Positions 8,419 to 16,871 of a DNA stretch of 45,146 nucleotides are shown here, in pieces. The position numbers and the translations under genes were made by a program. The notes beneath the pieces are model-generated. The model saw only the letters and a list, made by a program, of their open reading frames with translations, was not told the DNA's origin and ran no database searches. This stretch comes from a virus: positions 1 to 45,146 of IMG/VR virus record IMGVR_UViG_3300035183_000564, one strand, 5' to 3'. Each line of letters starts with the position of its first letter. Positions within the stretch are counted from its first letter, which is position 1.

Positions 8419-8766
8419 ATGGCGCACTTCACGCTCATTCGCGGTGACGCTGGGAAGGTGACGGTGGCGGCTGGGGCCGTAGCCGGCATCATCAGCAAGT
8501 GGGTCATCGTCCCGACGGGGCAGTATCCGGACGGACGACCGATCCTTCAGCTGAGAGCCCAGTTTTCTTGGGTCAACGAAACGCTCATGAACTTGAAAAT
8601 CCGGGGCTTGCCCGTCCAAAAGCGGGTACAGCTACAGATGAAAACGAAGAATGGCCTTGAAACCGTTGATATCCTAGGGTGGCAAGAGTGGCGATACGAG
8701 AAAGGGCTGCTCATTCTGGAGCACATCGCACACGCCGAGCGCGTGACGTTTCGGAGGGTGTCGTGA
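8419..8766 (+). CDS. hypothetical tail-region protein
   Basis: A 115-residue protein of unknown function with a beta-rich N-terminus and basic central region (NLKIRGLPVQKRVQLQMKTKNG). No good ribosome binding site precedes the ATG. Its stop overlaps the GTG start of the assembly chaperone, so it belongs to the tail operon. Confidence 0.65.
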   Translation: MAHFTLIRGDAGKVTVAAGAVAGIISKWVIVPTGQYPDGRPILQLRAQFSWVNETLMNLKIRGLPVQKRVQLQMKTKNGLETVDILGWQEWRYEKGLLILEHIAHAERVTFRRVS

Positions 8767-9062
8767 AGAAGGAAAAGATCACGGTTGATGGCGTCACCTA
8801 CACGCTCCGGCCGATCACGGTGCGGGAGGCGGATGAGGCGTACGACGCGGCGAAGAAGCCGGATGGCGAGCTCGATGGTCGTCTCCACATGCGCCTCATC
8901 CTCGTGTCGTCCATCGACTCCCCAGCAACGACCCTAGAGGACGTGGAGAACTGGCCGCTTCCGCGGTATCTCCGGCTGCTTGAGGTGTGCAACCGCCTGA
9001 ACAGCGTGCCAGAAGAGGGAAACGCGGGCAAGGGGGAGACTGGGTCCTCCCCCGCGGACTAA
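8763..9062 (+). CDS. tail assembly chaperone, short form (gpG-like)
   Basis: A 99-residue acidic protein starting at the GTG that overlaps the previous stop. It opens with a strand-turn-strand (KITVDGVTYTLRPITVREADEA), then helices, as in lambda gpG-type chaperones that coat the tape measure protein before tail polymerisation. Near its 3' end lies a G GGA AAC slip site, so a share of ribosomes extend it into a longer form. It sits immediately before the tape measure gene, the invariant place for this pair. Confidence 0.8.
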   Translation: MKKEKITVDGVTYTLRPITVREADEAYDAAKKPDGELDGRLHMRLILVSSIDSPATTLEDVENWPLPRYLRLLEVCNRLNSVPEEGNAGKGETGSSPAD

Positions 9063-9178
9063 ACCGGGTCGCGATGGCGCACTTCTGGCGGATGCGTCCT
9101 CCAGAGGTGGATGACCTATTGCTCCCGGACGCGCTGCTTATGGCCAAGTACTGGCTCATGCAGATCAAAGGCGAGTAG
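8763..9178 (+). CDS. tail assembly chaperone, -1 frameshift long form (gpGT-like)
   Basis: Predicted fusion made when ribosomes slip -1 at 9017-9023: zero-frame codons GGA AAC re-pair as GGG AAA and translation continues from 9023 to the TAG at 9176-9178. The T part has the family's look: AHFWRMRPPEVDDLL, then a helix ending at IKGE. The long form would be 138 residues. The tape measure ATG follows the TAG directly. Established for lambda and most siphophages; inferred here from the slip site, hairpin and position. Confidence 0.78.
9017..9053 (+). promoter_or_regulatory. programmed -1 ribosomal frameshift signal
   Basis: GGGAAAC at 9017-9023 is in the correct phase (G GGA AAC) for a canonical X XXY YYZ slip. 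Eight nt later, GGGGGAG (9032-9038) pairs with CTCCCCC (9047-9053), a 7-bp stem with an 8-nt loop, the expected stimulatory structure at the expected distance. The -1 frame is open from here to 9178. Confidence 0.82.
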
Positions 9179-12100
9179 ATGGCAAACGAAGAGCGCGTTG
9201 GCGGCATCGCAATCGATCTATCGGTTGACCTTGCATCCCTGGAGCGTCAGCTCCAGGAAGTCAGCGCGCGTCTTGAGCGGTTCTCTCGCCAAGCCAGAGT
9301 CAATGTCGGTGTCGGTCTTCGCCAGGCGTCTGAACCCCAAGCTGCTGCCGCCCAGGCGGTCGCACCGGAGAGGGCACAGACGGCAGTACTGACTGCAGCA
9401 CGGGCGATTTCTAGTGGCGGGGCGGCTGATATCTCGGATGCCCTGACTAGCTTCCTGGATCAGCTTCAGAAGCTGGCGCAACATTTTGAGAAGGCATCCG
9501 AAGTTGTTAGCGAGTCAGCGGAGAAGATCAAGCCGGAGCGTCGGCATCGTCCAAAGCGACAGGCGCCAGAAGAGTCGGCTGATGTTCGCATCCCCATTGA
9601 GCATGATGCAGCTGTCATCCGCTCGATGGAGCAAGACCTTATCAACGCCCTACGCCAGAACACGGAGTTCTTCAATGGCGGTTCGGCGATGATGATCGGC
9701 GTCAACGACGCGATGCGCAAGACGTTCCAGTACATGGATAAGTCCAAGCTGCCTCCAGAGCTTCTGGAGACGGCCTTTCGCATGGGGCTTGGTGGCCAAC
9801 CTCCAGGTGGCGAAGGGGCAGCTGCCCCCACTGGCGGTCCTTCTGGGGGCGGTGGCGCCACGGGTGGCCCCGGCGGTGCCCCGGGCGGTCCTGGCGGCGG
9901 TGCCCCGGGCGGTCCTGGCGGCGGTGGCCCGGGCGGTCCGGAAGGCGGCGCTCCCGGCGATCAGGGTGGTCGCCCATCGCGTCGTGGTGCCCTTTGGCCA
10001 CGTAACGTAGAACGTGATTTCAACCGTGCTCAAGCCCGACTGGAGGCCACCCTTGGCATGGCGGCGCTGCGGAGCGAGTTGGCTGAACAGCGGGCCAGGA
10101 TGGAGTCTGAAGTCCAAGAGGCCCGTCTTGTTGCGCAGCAAGCGACGGCTGCCCGCACCGCCCGGACGCAGGCATCCGGCCTTGGTGGCCTGTTCCTTGG
10201 TGAACGGCGCCGCGAGCTCGAGCTTGAAGCGAAGTTGGCCGAAGCTCGGCGCGTCCTGACGGCACGGACGTCGTACTACATGGCGATTGAAAATCGTCGT
10301 ATTCAGGCCACGCAACGCCAAATCTTTGAAGAAATGGAGGCTGATTCACTTCGAGAGCGGGCGCGACGTGCTCGTCGGGCTCATAATGACGAGGAGGCAA
10401 AGGAATATACGAGACTTGCCGATGAGGCCAAGCAGGCCGCTTCTGCGTTCAAGGAGCTCGCATCGTCAATCGAGACTTCTCCGGAGCGCGAGGAAGCCAT
10501 TCGGCTACTGGAAGATGCCCAGACCAAGTACACGAACTTGAACGCCGAGCTCGGGCGCGTTTCTGGGTCGATCCCGAGCCTTGTGCGCAACCTTGCTAGC
10601 GTTACCGTAGCGGGTGCTGCGTTTGGGCTTGGTATGCAGGCCTTCAACTTCATCGTGAAGGCGGCCATCCCGATTGTGGCCGATTTCGTGGACCGCATGA
10701 CCGGGTATCAGACCCTGTCGAACCGCGTCACCATGTCCATTGCCGAACAAACCCGCCAGATGCGAGGCAATGTAGAAGAGGCGATCGCCCTGAAGGCGGC
10801 GCAGGCAGGCGCGGCGGAAAGTGGCGCGGCATATCTTGAGGCGACCTTGCGGCAGTCTTCGGCGGCCAAGGCCGGCGTTGCCGCCTTGGATGAACTCAAC
10901 ACGCTCTTTCGCGCTGCCGGTGGTCATGTGACCGGTCTCATTGGCGGCTACGGCGGCCTGTTCGGAACCGCATTTCTAGCCGAACAGCTTGGTGGCGGTA
11001 GAGGGCTTGATGAGACCATTGCGGACCAGCTGGATTTGATGACGAAGAACATGGGTCTCCATCCGCTAGACATTGCCCGCATGAAGGCCAAGGGGCGGTT
11101 GCCGCAACTGTCGGATGAGATGACCACCTATCTCGAACAGATCAATGATGCTCTTCGGCGCGGCGCCCAGCGCCTGGGGGAGACGTCGGAGATCGTTATT
11201 GAGCAAGCTCGCTCGCGGGCCGAGTCGGAGCAGGCGGCCAGGATCGCGCGAGAGGCCGGAGCGGGCGGGCTGGCTGACAGCATCGAACAGCTTGGGCTCA
11301 CCATCCGGCGAAATGGCGAGGTCATCACGTCGGCACAGGACTTTGTTGATGGCTTCCTAACTCGCCTTTCGGAAGGGCTGGCGACGCCTTCGATCGATAC
11401 CTTCATGCGCGCCCAGCGCGGAACCATTCGTGCCCAACAGCTCCTGTCGCAGCAAGCGCTGCAACTGACGCTCGGGTCTGAAATCCCGCGCGCCTTTGGG
11501 ATGCGGGCTGGCCTGGGGCCTGCTTTTCTTGGTGACAGGACTGCGCCCATCGCCGCCCTTGGCGGCACCAATCTCGGGCCGCTGGCCCAGCTCTACGCGC
11601 AAATCCGGTCTGACGCCGATGCGGCACTGCGGTCGTCGGTTGACCTCGTTCGCACGACCCTGACCGACATGCCGGCGGCGGCGATGGAGTACGCCAACGC
11701 GCTTGGCCAGGCGCGCCAGTATGCCGAAGAAATCGCGGCGACGGAACTCAATGTCACAACGAAGCAGGCGGCTTTGGCGGCCGATCAGTACGCGTTCCAA
11801 CTGTTCGTGGCCAAGCGCGCCCTGGCTGATGCCAAGGCACTGACTGGCGACATTACGAGTGCGAACGAGGATAACCTGGGCGTGATCGAGCGCCAGATTT
11901 CGCTTCTCAACCGCCAGCTCCAGATGCTGGGGTTCGAACTGACCCAGCGCCAGATCAACTTCCGGCGTGCCATCGCGGGGTTTGTCGTCCCTGGCCTTAC
12001 CCCAGAGGAACAGGCGGCCAGAGTCGAACAGGCGCAGATTGAGGCAGAGTTCGCCCAGAAGCAGCTGGACATTCAGAAGCAAATCTTTGCCCTGCAAGGG

Positions 12101-12718
12101 GTGAGCTTCCGGATCACGGCAACCCGTCAGGTTCAAGACCTGACGAAGCAGTTGGAGCTTCTGCGCCGTGGCTATGAGCTCCAGATCGATACGGCAAAGG
12201 CCCAGACGAAGATCGCCGCCTTGACGCTTCTCATGGATCAGCAAGCCGCCAAGGCGGACGCCATCTACCAGGTTGCTATTGGCCGCATCAGGAACATCTA
12301 CCAGGAAGCGGCTTCATATATCGCCAACTTTGCCAACGCGACGATGAGCCAGATGCTGCAGTTCGCTCAGGCGGTCGCCAAGGCATGGGGCATCGCTTTT
12401 GCGCCACTCAGCCTCTCCTTTGGTGGCGGTGGGGGTCAGCCGCCCAAGCTCCGTCAGTCGGGTGCTCTGTTCGCCACGAAGGGGCCGACGTACCTGCCTG
12501 GCCACAACATCGCCGGCGAGGCGGGGACGGAGTTCGTGGCTATCCTGCGGAACCCGCGGCCGTTCAATGGCCAGGGCGGAGTCGTCGTGAACGTGACGAT
12601 CAACGGCTCGGTGAACCTTGACCGCGCCGAGCTGGAGGCATGGGCTCGCCAGATCGGTGACATCGTTCAGCAACGCCTGGCCCAGCAAGGGGCGATCCTT
12701 GGCTTCCGTATGCCATGA
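9179..12718 (+). CDS. tail tape measure protein
   Basis: A 1179-residue protein, the longest in the window and directly after the assembly chaperones. It is mostly helical and coiled-coil, with hydrophobic segments near residues 480-500 (SVTVAGAAFGLGMQAFNFIV), a Gly/Pro-rich linker around 210-270 and a C-terminal beta region (VVVNVTINGSVNLD). Tape measure length sets tail length; at about 0.15 nm per residue this predicts a tail of roughly 175 nm. Start is the ATG abutting the frameshift-product stop. Confidence 0.9.
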   Translation: MANEERVGGIAIDLSVDLASLERQLQEVSARLERFSRQARVNVGVGLRQASEPQAAAAQAVAPERAQTAVLTAARAISSGGAADISDALTSFLDQLQKLAQHFEKASEVVSESAEKIKPERRHRPKRQAPEESADVRIPIEHDAAVIRSMEQDLINALRQNTEFFNGGSAMMIGVNDAMRKTFQYMDKSKLPPELLETAFRMGLGGQPPGGEGAAAPTGGPSGGGGATGGPGGAPGGPGGGAPGGPGGGGPGGPEGGAPGDQGGRPSRRGALWPRNVERDFNRAQARLEATLGMAALRSELAEQRARMESEVQEARLVAQQATAARTARTQASGLGGLFLGERRRELELEAKLAEARRVLTARTSYYMAIENRRIQATQRQIFEEMEADSLRERARRARRAHNDEEAKEYTRLADEAKQAASAFKELASSIETSPEREEAIRLLEDAQTKYTNLNAELGRVSGSIPSLVRNLASVTVAGAAFGLGMQAFNFIVKAAIPIVADFVDRMTGYQTLSNRVTMSIAEQTRQMRGNVEEAIALKAAQAGAAESGAAYLEATLRQSSAAKAGVAALDELNTLFRAAGGHVTGLIGGYGGLFGTAFLAEQLGGGRGLDETIADQLDLMTKNMGLHPLDIARMKAKGRLPQLSDEMTTYLEQINDALRRGAQRLGETSEIVIEQARSRAESEQAARIAREAGAGGLADSIEQLGLTIRRNGEVITSAQDFVDGFLTRLSEGLATPSIDTFMRAQRGTIRAQQLLSQQALQLTLGSEIPRAFGMRAGLGPAFLGDRTAPIAALGGTNLGPLAQLYAQIRSDADAALRSSVDLVRTTLTDMPAAAMEYANALGQARQYAEEIAATELNVTTKQAALAADQYAFQLFVAKRALADAKALTGDITSANEDNLGVIERQISLLNRQLQMLGFELTQRQINFRRAIAGFVVPGLTPEEQAARVEQAQIEAEFAQKQLDIQKQIFALQGVSFRITATRQVQDLTKQLELLRRGYELQIDTAKAQTKIAALTLLMDQQAAKADAIYQVAIGRIRNIYQEAASYIANFANATMSQMLQFAQAVAKAWGIAFAPLSLSFGGGGGQPPKLRQSGALFATKGPTYLPGHNIAGEAGTEFVAILRNPRPFNGQGGVVVNVTINGSVNLDRAELEAWARQIGDIVQQRLAQQGAILGFRMP
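9875..9946 (+). repeat. 24-bp tandem repeat encoding Gly/Pro linker
   Basis: Two exact copies of GGTGCCCCGGGCGGTCCTGG plus CGGC begin at 9875 and 9899, with a third degenerate copy from 9923. They encode a Gly-Ala-Pro-Gly-Gly-Pro linker in the tape measure protein. Such repeats expand and contract by slippage, which could alter linker length. Confidence 0.85.
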
Positions 12719-15378
12719 ACCTTGTCATCACCGTCGGCGGCGTTGACATCACATCCGACTGCCTCTTTGGCCAAACGACCTTTACGACTCTTACGAACGG
12801 GAACCCTGGTTCCTGCGAGATCGTCGTTCGGGCGTTCGCCGTCCGGTCATGGACGATCGGAGCACGGATCACGTGCGATGTTGACGGGCTCCGCATCTTC
12901 GATGGCTACCTACAGTCTGTAACGTACCGGTATCCCTTCTCGGCCGACAAGCGCGAGCCATCATCGGGGCGGCTCTATGTGCTCCGTGGGGTGGACGTGA
13001 ATGTCCTGTTCCAGAAGCGGTACGTCTACAACAAGACTACGCCGACGAGCATGGATGGGCCATTGTTCAACGAGAATACGGCCGACACGGCGGCCATCAC
13101 GGAGCTTGTGAACTGGCTCGACCTGTCCGGCGACAATCTCACGTTCGACGTCTCAAACGTCGGTACGATCAATCTCGATCAGAAGGCGCGCCCATTTGGC
13201 CCGAGCCAGACCTTTGGTGAGGCGATGGCTCAAATCTCCGCCCTGACTGGCGCCGTCTGGTACATCGACGCGACCCGGACCCTACGGTACAAGGATGTAG
13301 ATGTAGAGGACGCGCCGTTTGAACTATCTGACATGCCAACCGGTAGCCAGGTTGGCTATGCGAACGCCGAAATCGTGAGCGACGGGACGGCGCTGATCAA
13401 CGATCAGCTCGCCTGGGGCGTTGGTGGTGGCAGCCCAACGCCCGTCTTCTCCCGGGCGACGGATGCTTCCTCTGTCAGTACGCACGGTCGTTGGCAGGCT
13501 GGGGCCCTCTATCCGGGTGTCTGGAAGCAAGCGACCATCGACCGCATCGCATCCTCCATCGTCTATGGTTCGCCCTCTAACAAGCGTGGGCACAAGGATG
13601 ACCGTCTGTTCGTGACGTGCACCGTGTACCGTAACGGGCTTCGGGCAGGGATGAAGGTGCGCTTCATCTCGAACGCCTTTGGGATTGATAAGGTCATCCC
13701 GATTAGGAAGATGGTGGCGACACTTGTGGCGCCCGACATGATCCGTTACGACCTCACCCTATCCCATGAGATCGATGGCCCGTGGGCTTCGATTGACCCG
13801 ATTGTGATTGGCCTTGGGCCGTACCGCCCGCCGCGCCTTCGCATCCCATTCTTCGGTGGTCTGCCGTGGCTCCAGCCTGCCCAGTCTACGCCGTACACCT
13901 ACGTCATTGATGACTTCAATCGCGGCCCGGAGATGGAGGAACCGTACAAGGGCCGAAGTTGGCGTTGGTCGGCGGCGTACCTGAAAGGCGGAGCTGTATT
14001 TGGCAACACTGGTCTTGAAATAGATAACAGCACAAACCCGGCTTATCTTACCGATGCGGGCAGCCCAGCGGCTGGATCGGGTGAGACATGGGCGACGTTC
14101 AAAACTGGTGTGTACAGTCCTGGTTCGTATTTTCGTGGCTGGCATGTGTTCCTTGGCGGTGCCGTCAAAATCTATGAGCTGTACCTTCCTGGGATTGAGC
14201 TAGTTGGCTATGGCACGTGGGGTAAGGTCATCATCAATGGCGTGGAATACGACGTGACGACGTGGCCAAACAATAGCCCGCCACGAACGTGGGAACGCCC
14301 ATATGGTGGTCTAACGATTGACGGACCGCATATGACGTTTGATCCTCCGATTGTGGCGTCGGTGATCACGATCAAAGATGAATGGACCCAGACTGGGCTT
14401 GGTGGTAGGGGTGGGTTCAAATGCCTAGAGGTACTCGTTCGATCGTCTGGTTCGGTGGCCGGCTGGGGGACGGCAACGATTGGTTCCAAGTGGGAGCATC
14501 TTGACTTCGGCAATGACAGCTGGGCCGCGCACCCGGGGGATGACCGGCTCCAATGGGATCGCCCCACGGAACTCACTGATTGGAAGGTTGGCTATACGCG
14601 CCTTGACGGCCTTGGCACGATGCGATCGCACCTGCAAATCCCGCCTCTGGGCAGTAATACGACGAGGTTCGTGTTGACTTGTAAGATTTGGCAGCGTTCC
14701 TATGATCACCCCGGCGAGAGCAACACAATGTTGAGACTCCAAAACACCTTTGCGAGCGTCTCGCCGTACGCTGAAGTTGGAACGGGCAACAAAAGTCAGG
14801 GTGTTTATGCGGCCATGAGCAATGGCTCAACATCAAGCAGCACGAGCGTTGGAATGTCCCAGCTGGCCCAGAATACGTGGTACAAGCTGGAAATGGACGG
14901 CAACATTACGACGAACACCCTGACGGCGCGTGTCTACAACCCGGACGACACGGTTCGCGCGCAGGTATCGCTATCCAATCCCCCGGGGGCATTGGCCGGC
15001 CTTCGAAGTGGGTCCACACTATTTCTTGAGGTCAGGCAGGCGAAAGATATCTCCGGCATTCAGCACCTTGCCGTTGATGACATCACGATGTCGGAGTACG
15101 TCGGCGATGGGGACTACCCGAACCTCGGGCACGTGTGCCAGACCTTCCGCGGGCCGGGGCCAACCTATACACTTGCATCGTCCTTCGCCCCTGGTAGCGC
15201 AGAAGTATGGGTGAATGGCATGTATCAGTTCGACTACACCGAGAACCCGTCAGGCGGCACCGTCACGCTCGGCTTCACGCCGGGCGCGAACGACTGGGTT
15301 CGCATCTGCTACCTAGCCATGCCGCCGCTTGATGCGGGCTACGCCCAAGTCTGGGGATACGGGCCGAAGCTAGTCTGA
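12715..15378 (+). CDS. distal tail/baseplate-hub-like protein with carbohydrate-binding insert
   Basis: An 887-residue protein overlapping the tape measure stop by 4 nt. Residues 1-360 form a hub-like region shared with the next gene: ITVGGVDIT at the start, YRYPFSADK near 75, and LINDQLAWGVGG near 225. Residues about 395-800 are beta-sandwich-like, with two DDFNRGP/WEHLDFGN-type starts that resemble lectin or LamG-like modules. The last 60 residues are an Ig-like domain (GSAEVWVNGMYQFDY). In siphophages such proteins sit at the tail tip and contact the host surface. Confidence 0.72.
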   Translation: MNLVITVGGVDITSDCLFGQTTFTTLTNGNPGSCEIVVRAFAVRSWTIGARITCDVDGLRIFDGYLQSVTYRYPFSADKREPSSGRLYVLRGVDVNVLFQKRYVYNKTTPTSMDGPLFNENTADTAAITELVNWLDLSGDNLTFDVSNVGTINLDQKARPFGPSQTFGEAMAQISALTGAVWYIDATRTLRYKDVDVEDAPFELSDMPTGSQVGYANAEIVSDGTALINDQLAWGVGGGSPTPVFSRATDASSVSTHGRWQAGALYPGVWKQATIDRIASSIVYGSPSNKRGHKDDRLFVTCTVYRNGLRAGMKVRFISNAFGIDKVIPIRKMVATLVAPDMIRYDLTLSHEIDGPWASIDPIVIGLGPYRPPRLRIPFFGGLPWLQPAQSTPYTYVIDDFNRGPEMEEPYKGRSWRWSAAYLKGGAVFGNTGLEIDNSTNPAYLTDAGSPAAGSGETWATFKTGVYSPGSYFRGWHVFLGGAVKIYELYLPGIELVGYGTWGKVIINGVEYDVTTWPNNSPPRTWERPYGGLTIDGPHMTFDPPIVASVITIKDEWTQTGLGGRGGFKCLEVLVRSSGSVAGWGTATIGSKWEHLDFGNDSWAAHPGDDRLQWDRPTELTDWKVGYTRLDGLGTMRSHLQIPPLGSNTTRFVLTCKIWQRSYDHPGESNTMLRLQNTFASVSPYAEVGTGNKSQGVYAAMSNGSTSSSTSVGMSQLAQNTWYKLEMDGNITTNTLTARVYNPDDTVRAQVSLSNPPGALAGLRSGSTLFLEVRQAKDISGIQHLAVDDITMSEYVGDGDYPNLGHVCQTFRGPGPTYTLASSFAPGSAEVWVNGMYQFDYTENPSGGTVTLGFTPGANDWVRICYLAMPPLDAGYAQVWGYGPKLV

Positions 15379-16871
15379 TGGGCGTTACCCTGACCGTTGG
15401 CGGCACGGATGTGACGAACCGCGTTCTGGCGGGCGCCACTTTTGATCAGGGCGCAAACGCGACGCCAGGAACGTGTGAGTTCATCTTGCGGGACCTTCAG
15501 GCGAACTTCTCCACAGTGACGGGCGCCGAGATTGTCCTGTCGTTTGACGGGACTCCACTGTGGGGCGGCTATGTAACCTGGATTGGGCGCCGCTACCCCT
15601 TCTCGGCCGACAAGGTATCGCTCCCGTACGGGAAGCGACTCTGGTACATCCGCGGCGTGGACTACAACATCCTGCTCGACAAGCGGGTGATCCGCAACAC
15701 GGCGAACTATCTGCGTCTCATCGACTCCGGACTACCGCTGGCAACGACGCCGGATGGCCAGCTACTCCGCACGTTGCTGTCGAACTACGTCGATCTCACT
15801 GGGTTTGACGTGACCTCCAAGATTGACGACATCACGACGGTCGGTGGATCGGGGAATGCCATCTGGCAGCAAGGCAAGAAAATCCGCGACGTGTTCGAGC
15901 AGTACGCGATGTTCTCCGGCGCCGTGTACTGGATCGGGCCAGACAAGAAGGTCCACTGGCACGCTTATGAAACTGTGGAGCATCCCTGGGGCTTCTCCGA
16001 CAATCCGAACAACGGGACGCTCACGAACGATCCTGGCTATCAGGGGGTCACGATCGGCTTTCGCGACGGGGAGGTGACCCAGGATGGCTCGGTCATCGTG
16101 AACGATGCCTTCGTCTGGGGTGGTTCGGAGTGGGCGCAGGGGACCGTCTTTGCGCGCCGGACCGATAGTACATCAGTGGCGACACATGGCCGATGGCAAT
16201 ATGCCGAGACGCGCTTCGGCGAGCTTGCCATCCAGTCGGCCGTGGATGCACGGGCGGACGCCATTGTGTTCGGCCCGCCCGGGGCGGACGCGCTCGGCCA
16301 ACAGAAGGGTCTCCGCTACCCGCAGTGGCAAGCGTCACTGACATGGCACGCCTTCCGGGTCCCCAAGCAGGGTGGAGTTCCCAAGCACATCTTGCCGGGG
16401 TTCCTTGTCACGCTGGAACTCACGGCCTTCGGTACGACAATCCAGCTCCCCGCTCGGTCGATCCGCTATGTCCTGCCGTTCATCAACGAGACGGGCCAGC
16501 CAGAGATGGAAATCCACGGCTCCTTCTCGTTGCGGGTTGATGATCCTTGGACGCTGTGGCGGTACCTTCTGACTAGCCAGCAACGGATCAAGTCCACCGT
16601 CCTGGCCGTTGTCACGAACAGTTCAACGACGACGACCTATGGCGCCATCGGGCGCTTCACCCCATCCCCTGCCCCCGATGGCTCTACGGTCGTCTTCACC
16701 GTGCCGTTCGGGTATATCCCCGGCACCGGGAACCTCTATCTCAACGGTCTGATCCAGCGCCCCGGCGTGGACTGGGTAGAGTCAGACCCACAGGCGGGGA
16801 AAATCACCTTGACCTCTCCGCCGGTTTCAACCGACAACCTCTACTTCGTGTGTAGGACACTCGCATCATGA
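15378..16871 (+). CDS. distal tail protein, paralog of preceding gene
   Basis: A 497-residue protein that starts in the TGATG overlap with the previous gene. It repeats that protein's plan: LTVGGTDVT start, RRYPFSADK, IRGVDYNILLDKR, then VIVNDAFVWGG and a final Ig-like domain (GTGNLYLNGLIQRPGVDW). It lacks the large carbohydrate-binding-like insert. The pair probably arose by duplication, one copy keeping a core tail-tip role while the other gained binding modules. Confidence 0.72.
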   Translation: MGVTLTVGGTDVTNRVLAGATFDQGANATPGTCEFILRDLQANFSTVTGAEIVLSFDGTPLWGGYVTWIGRRYPFSADKVSLPYGKRLWYIRGVDYNILLDKRVIRNTANYLRLIDSGLPLATTPDGQLLRTLLSNYVDLTGFDVTSKIDDITTVGGSGNAIWQQGKKIRDVFEQYAMFSGAVYWIGPDKKVHWHAYETVEHPWGFSDNPNNGTLTNDPGYQGVTIGFRDGEVTQDGSVIVNDAFVWGGSEWAQGTVFARRTDSTSVATHGRWQYAETRFGELAIQSAVDARADAIVFGPPGADALGQQKGLRYPQWQASLTWHAFRVPKQGGVPKHILPGFLVTLELTAFGTTIQLPARSIRYVLPFINETGQPEMEIHGSFSLRVDDPWTLWRYLLTSQQRIKSTVLAVVTNSSTTTTYGAIGRFTPSPAPDGSTVVFTVPFGYIPGTGNLYLNGLIQRPGVDWVESDPQAGKITLTSPPVSTDNLYFVCRTLAS

